A stretch of DNA of 64,000 nucleotides from Pseudomonas sp. UBA4194 (GTDB lineage: Bacteria; Pseudomonadota; Gammaproteobacteria; Pseudomonadales; Pseudomonadaceae). Shown one piece after another: positions 14,606 through 23,804 of this stretch (positions are counted from its first letter, which is position 1; each line of letters opens with the position of its first letter). Below the pieces are notes generated by a model. That model was not told the DNA's origin, ran no database searches, and saw nothing but the letters and a program-made list of their open reading frames with translations. The DNA lies in assembly GCF_002379585.1 (NCBI RefSeq), contig NZ_DFUE01000010.1, positions 172,455 through 236,454 of the forward strand, read 5' to 3'. The position numbers and the translations under genes are program-made.

Positions 14606-15520
14606 ATGAAAGAAGCCATTGCCAAGAAGTACCGTTTGATCATCAAGACCATGGGCTACGTGGGATGGTCGTTGTTCTGGCTGCTGCTGTGGGACATCGC
14701 CGTCACGGTCGATTTCATGCTGTTTCTCAATGCCAAGCTCAGCTTGCCGATCATGCCGTTGACCCTGCTGGGTTCGGCGCTGATCGTGCTCATCAGTTTT
14801 CGCAACAGCAGCGCCTATAACCGCTGGTGGGAAGCACGCACCTTGTGGGGCCTGTTGGTGAATGCGTCACGCAGCTTCGCCCGTCAGGTGCTGACGTTGA
14901 TCGACGATCACGAAGATGAGATCAACCCGGTCAAGGCCACGCTGCTGCGCAGACACGTTGCCTATGTGAACTGCCTGGCCGCCCATGTGCGACATTCGCC
15001 TTGCCCGCCGGAAGTGGCGGCGTTCATTTCCGCCGAAGAATTCGGGCGTCGCGACAGCACCAATAACTTCTCCAATGACATCCTCACCGGTTCGGCCGCG
15101 CTGCTGGCCAAGGAATACAAGGCTGGGCGCCTGGACAGCATTCGTCTGGCACGGCTGGAGTCGACGCTGGTGGACATCTCCAACTGCCAGGGCGGCATGG
15201 AGCGTATTGCCAATACGCCGTTGCCTTATCCGTATGTGTATTTCCCGCGGCTGTTCATCACCGTGTTTTGCTTGATCGTACCGATCGGGCTGGTGGAGTC
15301 GCTGGAGTGGTTCACGCCATTGGCGTCGACGGTGGTAGGGTTCATGCTGCTGGCGATCGAGCGCATCGGTACCGATCTGCAGAGCCCGTTTCGGGTCAGC
15401 GAGCATCAGATTCAGATGGATGCGTTGTGTGAGAACATCGAAAAGAATCTGCAGTCGATGCAGCGGGATGCGCAGGGGGATATCGATGGCGGCTGGTCCC
15501 CTCACCCCGCTCCCCTTTAG
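14606..15520 (+). CDS. Bestrophin-family ion channel protein
   Basis: A 304-residue inner-membrane protein of the bestrophin (YneE/RFP-TM) family, which forms pentameric anion or cation channels. Visible marks are hydrophobic helices at about residues 15-65 (YVGWSLFWLLLWDIAVTVDF, then LLGSALIVLISFRN), the family motif FRNSSAYNRWWEAR directly after, and a second hydrophobic pair near 205-250 (YFPRLFITVFCLIVPIGLV). Length is normal. Start ATG 14606 has GAGG upstream. It stands alone just outside the island and is core chromosome. Confidence 0.9.
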   Translation: MKEAIAKKYRLIIKTMGYVGWSLFWLLLWDIAVTVDFMLFLNAKLSLPIMPLTLLGSALIVLISFRNSSAYNRWWEARTLWGLLVNASRSFARQVLTLIDDHEDEINPVKATLLRRHVAYVNCLAAHVRHSPCPPEVAAFISAEEFGRRDSTNNFSNDILTGSAALLAKEYKAGRLDSIRLARLESTLVDISNCQGGMERIANTPLPYPYVYFPRLFITVFCLIVPIGLVESLEWFTPLASTVVGFMLLAIERIGTDLQSPFRVSEHQIQMDALCENIEKNLQSMQRDAQGDIDGGWSPHPAPL

Positions 15521-15619
15521 GAGCAGCATCCAGCCGCGAAGGCATCGGTCCAAACGCCGCCACTTCCAAGTTCATACGGGGGTGGCGGTGAGCCAAATCT
15601 TTCCAATCAGGAGCCCTTC

Positions 15620-16615
15620 ATGAAAGCTATCGCCTACAGCCAGAACGGCACACCCGAGGTCCTCACCGATCTCGACCTGCCCACCCCCACTCCCGGCCCG
15701 CGTGACCTGCTGGTGCAGGTGCAGGCCATTTCGGTCAATCCGGTGGACACCAAGGTTCGCACCGGGGCCGCCGTCACCGAGCCCCGCGTGCTGGGCTGGG
15801 ATGCTGTGGGCGTGGTGCAGGAGGTCGGCAGCGACGTGACCTTGTTCAAAGCCGGCGACACCGTGTTCTACGCCGGCGCCATCGACCGCCCCGGCAGCAA
15901 CAGCGAGCTGCATCTGGTGGACGAGCGTATCGTCGGTCGCAAACCCAAGAGCCTGGACAACGCCAGCGCTGCTGCCCTGCCCTTGACCTCCATCACGGCC
16001 TGGGAGCTGCTGTTCGATCGCCTGGGCGTCGCCGAAGGCACCGGTGAAGGCCAGAGCCTGCTGATCATCGGTGCCGCCGGCGGCGTGGGTTCGATCCTCA
16101 CCCAACTGGCGCGCAAGCTGACCAAGCTCACCGTGATCGGCACCGCGTCCCGCGAGCAGACCCGCGCCTGGGTCACCGATCTGGGCGCCCACCATGTCAT
16201 CGACCATAGCCAGCCGCTGGTAGAGCAGTTGCAGGGCATTGGCGTCGGCCAGGTCGACTACGTCGCCAGCCTGACCCACACCGACAGTCACTTCGAACAG
16301 TTGATCGAAGCCCTGCTGCCCCAAGGCAAGTTGGCCCTGATCGACGATCCGAAGACCCTCGATGTGGTGCCGATGAAGCGCAAGGCGCTGTCCCTGCATT
16401 GGGAGCTGATGTTTACCCGCTCGCTGTTCGGCACCCCGGACATGATCAAGCAACACGAATTGCTCAACCGTGTCGCCGATCTGATCGACCAAGGCGTACT
16501 CAAGACCACCCTGGGCGAGCACTACGGGACCATCAACGCCACTAACCTGAAGCGCGCTCATCAATTGATCGAAAGCGGCAAGGCCAAGGGCAAGATCGTG
16601 CTCGAGGGGTTCTGA
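15620..16615 (+). CDS. Zinc-type alcohol dehydrogenase family oxidoreductase (quinone reductase-like)
   Basis: A 331-residue medium-chain dehydrogenase/reductase. It has the GroES-like N-terminal domain (SVNPVDTKVRTG, LGWDAVGVVQEVG) and the NAD(P)H-binding Rossmann motif IIGAAGGVGSILTQLA near residue 150. The zinc-binding cysteines of true alcohol dehydrogenases are absent, so it is a zinc-free NADPH:quinone or enone reductase in practice, although family names often say zinc-binding. Start ATG 15620 follows AGGAG. Likely cytosolic detoxification of quinones or unsaturated carbonyls; substrate unknown. Confidence 0.9.
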   Translation: MKAIAYSQNGTPEVLTDLDLPTPTPGPRDLLVQVQAISVNPVDTKVRTGAAVTEPRVLGWDAVGVVQEVGSDVTLFKAGDTVFYAGAIDRPGSNSELHLVDERIVGRKPKSLDNASAAALPLTSITAWELLFDRLGVAEGTGEGQSLLIIGAAGGVGSILTQLARKLTKLTVIGTASREQTRAWVTDLGAHHVIDHSQPLVEQLQGIGVGQVDYVASLTHTDSHFEQLIEALLPQGKLALIDDPKTLDVVPMKRKALSLHWELMFTRSLFGTPDMIKQHELLNRVADLIDQGVLKTTLGEHYGTINATNLKRAHQLIESGKAKGKIVLEGF

Positions 16616-16670
16616 GGGTACGAATCGCCACAGGGGCCGGTCGGCGCTGATGTGTGCGACTGGCCTGGCC

Positions 16671-16800
16671 CCTTCGCGGGCAGAGCCCGCTCCCACAGAG
16701 GGTGTGGGGTACTGCCTGAATCTGACGGGCATTGACTGGCTATGAGCGGATCTCCAGCGATGTGAAGACCCCTGTGGGAGCGGGCTCTGCCCGCGAAGGG
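16671..16800. repeat. Pair of inverted REP sequences
   Basis: Two copies of the Pseudomonas REP core (CTTCGCGGGCAGAGCCCGCT and its reverse complement) face each other at 16671-16698 and 16771-16799, about 72 bp apart. They fill the gap between two converging genes. Such REP doublets spread through a REP-associated transposase and can form hairpins that stop RNA decay or transcription. Confidence 0.85.
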
Positions 16801-16822
16801 CCGGCGCTGCCCCCGCAGATCC

Positions 16823-18262
16823 TCAGGGCTTGCCCGCCACCTGCCGTCCGCTCTCCCAACCACCACCCAGAGCCAGGAACAGGTTCACCTGCTCCATGGC
16901 CACCTGGGTATTGGCCGCCGCCAGCTGCCCACGGACATCGGTGTAGGCTCGCGTGGCTTGCAGATCGGCCAGGAACGACTCGCGCCCCGCCTGGAAGAAC
17001 TGGTGCGTCTGACCCGCTGCTTGCTGCGCGGACTGCTCGGCATCGGCCAGGGCATCCCGGCGCTGCAGCAACGCCGCATACTGCGCCAGCCCGGTCTGGG
17101 TCTCGCGAATGGCGTTCAACACCACCCCATCGAAATTGGCCAGCGCTGCCTGGGTCGATGCCTCGGCCTCACGAATCCGTGCCCGTGAACCGTTGGTAGG
17201 AATGTTCCAGTTGATCAGCGGCCCGAAGCCCCAGCGATTGGTAGCCGGGCGGCCAAGGTCATCGAGGATACCGACGGTCCCTACGGTCGCACCGATACTG
17301 ATATCCGGATAAAGCTGCCCGGTCGCCACGCCGATATTGGCGGTGGCGGCCGCCAGTTTGCGCTCGGCCTGACGAATGTCCGGACGGCGCTTGAGCAACG
17401 CTGCGCCATCGCCCACTGGCATCAACTGGGCGATGTGCGGCAGTTCGGCGCAATCGGCCACACCCGCTGGCAGCTGCGCCACGGGCTTGGCCAGCAGCAT
17501 CGACAGCTTGTACAAACCGGTCTGACGGGCTGCCTGGTAACGGGGCAGTTCCGCGCGTAACGACTTGAACTGAGTCTGCGACCGGGTGACCTGGGTTTCA
17601 TCGCCACGCCCGGCGTCGCGCAGGCGCTGGGTCAGTCTCACACCTTCCTGCTGGAGTTCCAGCGACTGCCGAGCAATCTCGTACTCCTCGTTGGCTGCAC
17701 ACACCTGGGTATAGGCACGCACAACGTCGGCCACCACGGTGATACGCGCCGTGTCCGCCGCGGCCTGGGTCGCATCGGCATTGGCCTTGGCCGCCTCGAT
17801 ACCGCGCTTGAGTGTTCCCCACAAGTCGAACTGATAGGACAGGTTGAAAGACGCACTGCCGAGGTTATCCACAGGCAGTTTTTCCGTCATCAGGAAGGCT
17901 TCGCCCGACTCCTGCAAGCGCTGCGCCTCGGCCTTGACGTTGAAACCAAAGCCACCTTGCGCCTCGGCCTGCTCGACTTGCGCCCTGGACCGTGCAATGT
18001 TAGCCGCGGCCACCCGCAGGTCGGTGTTGGACGCCATGGCCTGGCGTACCAATTCATCCAGCCTGGGGTCGTGATACAGCTTCCACCAATCCTGCGGAAC
18101 CGGCGCCGATACCACATTGCTGTCGCCATCGGCTAACTGCCCTTGCAAGTCCGGGCGATTCACGGCGCCGTCCCTGGGCGTGCTGTAGTTGGGCCCGACC
18201 ATCTGACAAGCCGACAACAACAGGCCGGCGGCGATGGCGCCGAACTTCACGGCGGTGTTCAT
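16823..18262 (-). CDS. NodT-family outer-membrane factor of an efflux system
   Basis: A 479-residue outer-membrane channel lipoprotein. A lipoprotein signal peptide with lipobox LLSAC places the lipidated Cys at residue 19. The two OEP (TolC-like) repeats follow, each with long helices (residues about 60-250 and 270-465). It is the last gene of the operon that starts at 21912; its start overlaps the adaptor's stop by 4 bp. It links the inner-membrane FUSC pump and the HlyD-type adaptor to the outside. Confidence 0.93.
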   Translation of the reverse strand: MNTAVKFGAIAAGLLLSACQMVGPNYSTPRDGAVNRPDLQGQLADGDSNVVSAPVPQDWWKLYHDPRLDELVRQAMASNTDLRVAAANIARSRAQVEQAEAQGGFGFNVKAEAQRLQESGEAFLMTEKLPVDNLGSASFNLSYQFDLWGTLKRGIEAAKANADATQAAADTARITVVADVVRAYTQVCAANEEYEIARQSLELQQEGVRLTQRLRDAGRGDETQVTRSQTQFKSLRAELPRYQAARQTGLYKLSMLLAKPVAQLPAGVADCAELPHIAQLMPVGDGAALLKRRPDIRQAERKLAAATANIGVATGQLYPDISIGATVGTVGILDDLGRPATNRWGFGPLINWNIPTNGSRARIREAEASTQAALANFDGVVLNAIRETQTGLAQYAALLQRRDALADAEQSAQQAAGQTHQFFQAGRESFLADLQATRAYTDVRGQLAAANTQVAMEQVNLFLALGGGWESGRQVAGKP

Positions 18263-19149
18263 TGCGCGGCTCCTGCGACCGCGCCGTCTTCGATGATCGA
18301 TACGGTCGCGGTACGACCGGCAATCAGGTGATAACCCTCAGGCAGGTTCTCGAAGGTGATCCGCACTGGAATACGCTGCGCCAGGCGCACCCAGCTGAAC
18401 GCCGGGTTGACGTTGGGCAACAGGTTGCTGCCGCTGCTGCGATCGCGGTCTTCGATACCGGCGGAGATACTCTGTACCCGGCCCTCCAGGCGGGTGTTGT
18501 CACCCATCATGCGGATATCCACCGCCTGCCCGACGCGAATGGCGCCCAGCTTGGTTTCCTCGAAGTAGCCGTCAATATGAAACGAGGTGCCATCGACCAC
18601 GGCCATCACGGCGCGCCCCGCGGTGACGAATTCGCGAGGGCGCGGCGCACGGTCGTTGATGAAGCCGTCGACCGGGCTGCGAATGACCGAGCGATCCAGG
18701 TTCAACTGCGCAGCATCCACCGCCACCTGGGCTTCGGACAATGCCGCCTGGGCACGCATCTGCCGCGACTGGCTCTCTTCCAGTTGCTCGCGCGCCACCA
18801 GATTGCCCAGGCCACGGTTACGCTTGAGCTCACGCTCGGCCTGGGCGAGGGTTTCCTTGCGCTCGGCCACGGTGGCCTGGGCTTGGCGCAAGGCCAGCCG
18901 GAAGCGGTCCTGGTCGATGGTGAACAGCACGTCACCGACCTTGATCGGCTGGTTATCGTGAACATCCACACGCTGGATCAGGCCGGAAACGTCCGGGGCG
19001 ATCTGGATGATGTCGGCACGCACGTGGCCATCACGGGTCCAGGGCGCGAACATGTAGTACATCACCATGCGCCAGACGATGAATGCCGCCAGGCATACGA
19101 ACAGCAGGGTCAAGACCAGACGGCCAAAGGTTACGATCGGTTTTTTCAT
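18259..19149 (-). CDS. HlyD-family periplasmic adaptor (AaeA/EmrA-like)
   Basis: A 296-residue membrane-fusion protein. One N-terminal transmembrane helix (about residues 8-28), a biotinyl-lipoyl-like strand pair around RADIIQIAPDVSGLIQRVDV and SVIRSPVDGFINDRAPRP, and between them a coiled hairpin (LRQAQATVAERKETLAQAERELKRN). The C-terminal beta-barrel ends in GRTATVSIIEDG. It bridges the FUSC pump with the outer-membrane factor. It overlaps its neighbours by 4 bp on both sides, so the operon is tightly coupled. Confidence 0.94.
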   Translation of the reverse strand: MKKPIVTFGRLVLTLLFVCLAAFIVWRMVMYYMFAPWTRDGHVRADIIQIAPDVSGLIQRVDVHDNQPIKVGDVLFTIDQDRFRLALRQAQATVAERKETLAQAERELKRNRGLGNLVAREQLEESQSRQMRAQAALSEAQVAVDAAQLNLDRSVIRSPVDGFINDRAPRPREFVTAGRAVMAVVDGTSFHIDGYFEETKLGAIRVGQAVDIRMMGDNTRLEGRVQSISAGIEDRDRSSGSNLLPNVNPAFSWVRLAQRIPVRITFENLPEGYHLIAGRTATVSIIEDGAVAGAAQ

Positions 19150-19355
19150 AGCATCAGAGTTCGGCAGATAGCGTCCACTGCGCCGAGCAGCACAGCGTAG
19201 AGAGCGACGTTGAAAAGAGCCCGGTGCCAGACCAGGCGATAGAAATGCAGACGGTTGAGCACGCCGTGCAGCAGCAGAAACAGGCCGTAGGTGAACACCA
19301 TCATCACCAGCACGGTGGGCAGGAAGATCCCGCTTATATCCAGTTCACCAATCAC
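19146..19355 (-). CDS. DUF1656 small membrane protein (AaeX-like)
   Basis: A 69-residue protein with two hydrophobic helices (LPTVLVMMVFTYGLFLLLHGV and the second half after the basic RLHFYRLVWHR). Proteins of the DUF1656/AaeX family always lie between a FUSC pump gene and its HlyD adaptor, as here. The exact job is unknown; a structural role in the pump complex is usual. It overlaps both neighbours by 4 bp. Confidence 0.92.
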   Translation of the reverse strand: MIGELDISGIFLPTVLVMMVFTYGLFLLLHGVLNRLHFYRLVWHRALFNVALYAVLLGAVDAICRTLML

Positions 19356-21442
19356 AGCGGGGCTCCGTCGATACCATAAGGTGGCTGTTCCTGGGCGTCG
19401 CCCGCTTCAGTGACCACTTCCACACCCGGCAGCAGCGCCAGGCGCAAACCGCTCAATGCATGCAGCAAGTGTTCGCGGGCCTCTTCGCCGTCGCCTGCTG
19501 CCTCGACGTTCAGGGCGCGGCGGGCTCGGTCCATGGTCATCAACAGACCCATGGGCGCGGCCACACGTTCGCCGGCCTGGCGGCAAGTCTGAAAATACCC
19601 TCCCACATCGGCCACTACCTGCAGCAACAAGGGGCGCGCCAGTACCGGTGCGCGCGGGATGTAAGCTTGCATGTCGAGCAGGTTCAGGGCGACGCGTACG
19701 TCGCGCAGGGCCGCGCCGGTGTCCTGTCCGGTGAGGGTCAGGCGTGGTAGATGCTGCATCAGTCGATCGAGCATCTGCACACCCATGGCGCGCTGCTCGG
19801 CCAGACTCGCCGGCCGCGTGATGTGGACAATGTCGCGCCAGCTGAAACGGGTCAGGCGCTTGGCCGCCAACTCAACGCCAAAGGGGCGGAAGACCAAAGT
19901 CCAGATGAAGGCGAACAGCAAGCCGACCGGACCCGCCAGGTTGTTGTTGGCGAAGTTGAGAAAGTCGGCGTCGTAGGCGCCCTGGATACTGATGAACGAC
20001 GAAGTGTTGACGATGGTCAGCAAGGTGCCGAGGAAGAACCGCGGCTGCACGGTCAGCGTACCCACCACGATGAAGGGCACGGAAAACGCCAGCACCAGCA
20101 TGGGAAAGTCATGCAGGTTGGGCAGCACCAGGAACAGATACAGACTGGCGAACACCACCGACATGGCCGTCCAGAAAAAGAACCGGTAGATCTGCGGCGC
20201 CGGGTCGTCCATGGCGGCAAAGAAGCTGCACGCCACCGCCGCGAGGATCACCGCGCTGGCACCGTCGGTCCAACCCAGCAGAATCCACAGCACCGAGGCG
20301 ACGATGATCGCAGTGACGGTGGAGAACACCGAGTAGAACATCAACCCACGGTCCAGGAAGGGCCTGAGCCGACCCAACCGCCAGTGCCGATACACCGCAC
20401 GCCAGAGCAGGCGGCTATCAGTCTTGATAGCCAGTTCGAGGCTGCGCAGATCCTGCCACAGGTCGACCCACTCGCCGAGTCGATACACCGCGTTGGAAAA
20501 CAGCAGCTCACGCCGATCGTCCAATTGCTGAGGCGTGGGACGCAGGGCATCAAGTTCGTCGCGCAGCGCTTGCCAGCGCGTCAGGCTGGGATCGTCGACG
20601 CTGTCCTTGAGCCATTGTCGCGCGTGCTGCAGCACCGGCGCCAGACGCGCCACCAGTTCCGGGGTACGACGCTCGATGGCGAACAACGCGTCGTCCAGGG
20701 CGTCGATTACAGGCAGCAGATGAATCATGCGCCCGCGCAGCTCGCCGGCATTGCGCACCAACTGCGGCCGCGCGCCCTCGTGAGGCAACTGGCCGATCAT
20801 CATTTCCAGGGAGTTGAAATTGGCCACCATGGCCGAGCGCAACGGGCCGACTTCCTCGCCCTTGACGTCGCGGGCCAGAAAGCACTCGCTGTAGCCCGCA
20901 GCATCGGTGAACCACTTGCCGGCAGCGCCGACGAACACGGGGGTCAGACGCCGCGGCCAGAACATCGCGCCCACCACTGCGGCGCAGACAATGCCCAGAC
21001 AGATTTCCTGAAAGCGCGAGCTGGCGATGTCGAACACTGCCGTGGGGTTATCCACCACCGGCAGTGCAATCAGCGGCAGTGTGTAACCCGACAGCATGAA
21101 GGCGTAACTGTTGGCGGTACGCAGGTGCAACGACAGGTACAGCAGGGTTCCGGTCCATAAAGCGATGACCGTGGCCAGCAGGAACGGCGTCTGCACGAAG
21201 AGCGGTACGAACAGCACTGCTGCTGCGGCCCCGGTGAAGGTCCCTACAGCCCGGTACAGCGCCTTGGAACTGGTAGGTCCGACGAAGGGGCTGGAGACGA
21301 TGTACACCGTGGCCATTGCCCAGTAGGGCCGAGGCATCTGCAGGATCATGGCGATGTACAGGGCGATCATCGAAGCGGCAAAGGTGCGCACGCCATAGAA
21401 CCAGTCCTGGGCCGGCGGCACGTCGCTGAAAAAACCTTTCAC
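19352..21442 (-). CDS. FUSC-family efflux pump (AaeB/fusaric-acid resistance type)
   Basis: A 696-residue inner-membrane protein with two similar membrane blocks (about residues 15-175 and 365-510) and large soluble parts after each. N-terminal marks are FAASMIALYIAMILQMPRPYWA and SPFVGPTSSKALYR, typical of the aromatic-acid/fusaric-acid exporter family. Together with the adaptor and outer-membrane factor it should export aromatic acids or similar toxic weak acids. The MarR gene just before it overlaps by 4 bp and probably senses the substrate. Confidence 0.93.
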   Translation of the reverse strand: MKGFFSDVPPAQDWFYGVRTFAASMIALYIAMILQMPRPYWAMATVYIVSSPFVGPTSSKALYRAVGTFTGAAAAVLFVPLFVQTPFLLATVIALWTGTLLYLSLHLRTANSYAFMLSGYTLPLIALPVVDNPTAVFDIASSRFQEICLGIVCAAVVGAMFWPRRLTPVFVGAAGKWFTDAAGYSECFLARDVKGEEVGPLRSAMVANFNSLEMMIGQLPHEGARPQLVRNAGELRGRMIHLLPVIDALDDALFAIERRTPELVARLAPVLQHARQWLKDSVDDPSLTRWQALRDELDALRPTPQQLDDRRELLFSNAVYRLGEWVDLWQDLRSLELAIKTDSRLLWRAVYRHWRLGRLRPFLDRGLMFYSVFSTVTAIIVASVLWILLGWTDGASAVILAAVACSFFAAMDDPAPQIYRFFFWTAMSVVFASLYLFLVLPNLHDFPMLVLAFSVPFIVVGTLTVQPRFFLGTLLTIVNTSSFISIQGAYDADFLNFANNNLAGPVGLLFAFIWTLVFRPFGVELAAKRLTRFSWRDIVHITRPASLAEQRAMGVQMLDRLMQHLPRLTLTGQDTGAALRDVRVALNLLDMQAYIPRAPVLARPLLLQVVADVGGYFQTCRQAGERVAAPMGLLMTMDRARRALNVEAAGDGEEAREHLLHALSGLRLALLPGVEVVTEAGDAQEQPPYGIDGAPL

Positions 21443-21912
21443 GAGGTCAGCCCTCCGCCGCCCTGCCCGGCATCCTCGAACGCCTTGACCACCCGCAACG
21501 CCGCTTCAAGGTCTGCGGGTGGGATGCCTTTGAGCACTTCGCGACGCAGGCGAACCAGTTGACCTTCGATGGACTCGGCCAGGGCTCTGCCGCTTTCGGT
21601 CAGGCTCAAGGCCTTGGCGCGGCGGTCGGTGGTGTCTTCGGTGCGCACCACGAAGCCGGACGCGCAGAGTTGATCGAGCAGACGCACCAACGACGGGCTC
21701 TCCAGCCCAGCAGCGTGGGCCACCGTCACCTGCCGCACGCCATCGCCCAGCCGCACGATGTGCAGCAGCGGCACGGCGCACGCTTCGGAAATGCCATAGT
21801 TGGCCAGGGTGGTCTGGCAGATGCGCCGCCAATGGCGTGAGGCACTGACCATACCGCTGCTGGTGCTGAGCTGGAGTTTGTCGAGATTCATCGAGGACGT
21901 ACGAATATTCAT
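21439..21912 (-). CDS. MarR-family regulator of the efflux operon
   Basis: A 157-residue winged-helix regulator, first in the operon. The recognition part VTVAHAAGLESPSLVRLLDQLCASG and the wing RTEDTTDRRAKALSLTESG are clear. MarR proteins usually repress their own operon and let go on binding phenolic acids. A 16-bp inverted repeat (21911-21926) overlaps the start codon, as expected for self-repression. An internal Met at 21891 could be the real start since neither has a clear ribosome site. Confidence 0.92.
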   Translation of the reverse strand: MNIRTSSMNLDKLQLSTSSGMVSASRHWRRICQTTLANYGISEACAVPLLHIVRLGDGVRQVTVAHAAGLESPSLVRLLDQLCASGFVVRTEDTTDRRAKALSLTESGRALAESIEGQLVRLRREVLKGIPPADLEAALRVVKAFEDAGQGGGGLTS

Positions 21913-21926
21913 AGTTTGCTAACTAT
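21911..21926. promoter_or_regulatory. Probable MarR operator
   Basis: ATAGTT-TGCT-AACTAT is a perfect dyad overlapping the first codon of the MarR gene. Its minus-strand core (TTAGCAAACTA) is the common layout of MarR-type sites. The neighbouring TATATTCG sequence could hold the -10. Confidence 0.6.
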
Positions 21927-22010
21927 CTATATTCGTTCAGCGTGCGGCCTTCGTCAAGGTGCTGCGACGAAATGCAGGCCCCATAGGCTCAGCCTGTCAG
22001 CGGCCGAGCA

Positions 22011-23159
22011 TCACCCTTTCAAGGCGCCCACACCCTGAGTGACCACCACGCTGCCGGCCGGCCGTTGGTAGGGAAACATCAGTGCCCGGGTGATTCGGTG
22101 ACGTTGGCAAGCGTAGTGAACCAGTGCCGAGAACAGGATAGGCACGACGAAAGCCAACGTCCCGACCACCGCATCGGAGTCGATCAACCGCGGCCCGTTG
22201 CGGGTAATCAGATAGACCACCGGCGAATGAAAGATGAGTACGAACAAGCTGATCCTGCCCAAGTAACTCAATACGCGTACCGCCACACGCCAGCGTGATA
22301 AGGCGTCGCACACGTGCAGCATTACAAAGATGCCCAACAATGCCTGGGCGGGCGACACCAGCATGCCGTTGTACTCTCTGTGATTGAGGTCCGTGCGCAA
22401 CTTGAATATCCATTCCAGTGCGACCAGAGCGAGCAGCGCTGCCATGCCCAGCCCCGGCATCCCGCGAAAGTTCTTAACGTTATTCGAAAAGAAGTAGCCC
22501 AACATGAAGAACGATGAGGTGACCAGTAGCAAGTCTGCGCTGAGTGGCAGGCCACAGGTAAATAACTGTGAGGTCAGGGCCGACTGCGCTTCGCACACTC
22601 CTGCTTCACGGGGACTGCTGAATAACTGCAGCCAGAAATAACCGGCAATGGTCATCAGGATGAAACATCCGGCCTGCGTCCAACGCGCTTTTAAATAAAC
22701 CTGGCACTTGATCAATAGTGCAAAGCAGCACGCATACACCAACCACATGTGCGGTAGAAACCATAAGGGTGGCCAGGAGTAAGTAAATCCCGTGGCATAG
22801 ATGGCACTGGTGAGCAGCCCCTCGAAGCTCGACTTGCCCAGCACGATCTTCATCAGACCCAACGCCACGATCACCACCAGGCAGGGCTTGAGCCAGGCAT
22901 CGGCGCGCAGCAGCACAGCGGCGCGCCACGAGCGACGGGTCAAGCTCAGTGTCACGCCGGAAATGAAAAAGAAGAACGGTGTCCTGAAGGAGGCCAGCAC
23001 ATCGGAGAGCAGACCAAAATACACATCGAAGAGGGTATTATGGCCAATCACGATCAGGCATATACCCATGCCCTTGGCCACGTCGATCAACGAATGCCTG
23101 GGTGAAGTACCCGCGCTTTTTTCCAGTACCGAATTCGAACCATCGGTGAACAGCTGCAT
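22011..23159 (-). CDS. Membrane O-acyltransferase (acyltransferase-3 family)
   Basis: A 382-residue multi-pass protein with about ten hydrophobic helices. The family's first segment is clear: LIDVAKGMGICLIVIGHN, with the catalytic-type His after the first helix, then FRTPFFFFISGVTLS. It resembles fucose-4-O-acetylase-like and OafA-like proteins that acetylate sugars or polysaccharides at the inner membrane. Start ATG 23159 follows AGGGA. It stands alone; its target (O-antigen or exopolysaccharide) is unknown, though the EPS locus is 17 kb away. Confidence 0.88.
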   Translation of the reverse strand: MQLFTDGSNSVLEKSAGTSPRHSLIDVAKGMGICLIVIGHNTLFDVYFGLLSDVLASFRTPFFFFISGVTLSLTRRSWRAAVLLRADAWLKPCLVVIVALGLMKIVLGKSSFEGLLTSAIYATGFTYSWPPLWFLPHMWLVYACCFALLIKCQVYLKARWTQAGCFILMTIAGYFWLQLFSSPREAGVCEAQSALTSQLFTCGLPLSADLLLVTSSFFMLGYFFSNNVKNFRGMPGLGMAALLALVALEWIFKLRTDLNHREYNGMLVSPAQALLGIFVMLHVCDALSRWRVAVRVLSYLGRISLFVLIFHSPVVYLITRNGPRLIDSDAVVGTLAFVVPILFSALVHYACQRHRITRALMFPYQRPAGSVVVTQGVGALKG

Positions 23160-23804
23160 ACAAGATCCCTATGTACTCGTGGTGAACCACAAGAGATGAG
23201 CAGCCCTGAGCACAGTTGCTCAGACACAGTGCTGCCTCTGCTGGCGCAGCGGCAAAACAACTAGTTATTTTTATTCAGGCACGAAGTTTCAGCGATCGTT
23301 AATTACGTCGCAATTGGTAAGTTCTCGTTCAGCCTGATTATTACAGCGGCAACACTTCTTCCTGCCAGCGCCCCTTTAGGGAGGCGTACGCTGGTTACAT
23401 TCGAAACAGAAGTAATGCGTTGTTCGGAAGCGTGGCGACTATATGAGGTCTTCGGAAAAAAAACCAGCGCCGGCGTCAAAAAAGGTGCACAAATATTAAA
23501 AGACTTAGAATTAAGTCAATTTGCAGTCACTTTAAGGCTGACGCCTTTTTGGCATTGGTTTGCAGGTGTTGGTGAGGGGGATTGGATTGGTTGGGGTTGA
23601 GGTTGAGTGAGGGTTGGGATTTGTGGGGGATGGTCCCCTCACCCCAGCCCTCTCCCTGGAGGAGAGGGAGCCGTACGGTGGTGTTGCGACTATCGGCGAT
23701 CTGCTTTTAGCTCCCTCTCCCTAAGGGCGATACGGCGGCCCGGGAGGGCTGGGGTGAGGGGACCATCCCCCCGCAAACCCACCTACCCTACCCCAATCAC
23801 CCAC
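23160..23804. other. Intergenic region with an AT-rich part and a MITE-like repeat
   Basis: The left two thirds (23160-23600) are AT-rich and contain one 61-codon frame (23415) that has no ribosome site or recognisable pattern, so no gene is called. The right part holds the inverted repeat listed at 23625-23772. Promoters for the acyltransferase lie at the left end. Confidence 0.5.
23625..23772. repeat. MITE-like element with 27-bp inverted repeats
   Basis: The ends (23625-23651 and 23745-23772) are inverted copies built on GGGATGGTCCCCTCACCCCAGCCCT. The inside has two more opposed copies of CTCCCTCTCCCT. Short repeats of this GGGTGAGGGGA type are scattered in intergenic regions of many Pseudomonas genomes. 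It may also stop transcription from both sides, as it lies just after the lapC stop. Confidence 0.75.

Noticed and set aside
16823..18262. NodT-type protein as the missing LapE channel
   Set aside because: It is a lipoprotein in a complete FUSC efflux operon with its own adaptor and regulator, 4-bp overlaps throughout. LapE is more likely elsewhere in the genome.
23415..23600. 61-codon frame in the AT-rich gap before lapC
   Set aside because: No ribosome site, no recognisable motif, and it ends in low-complexity Gly/Trp codons.
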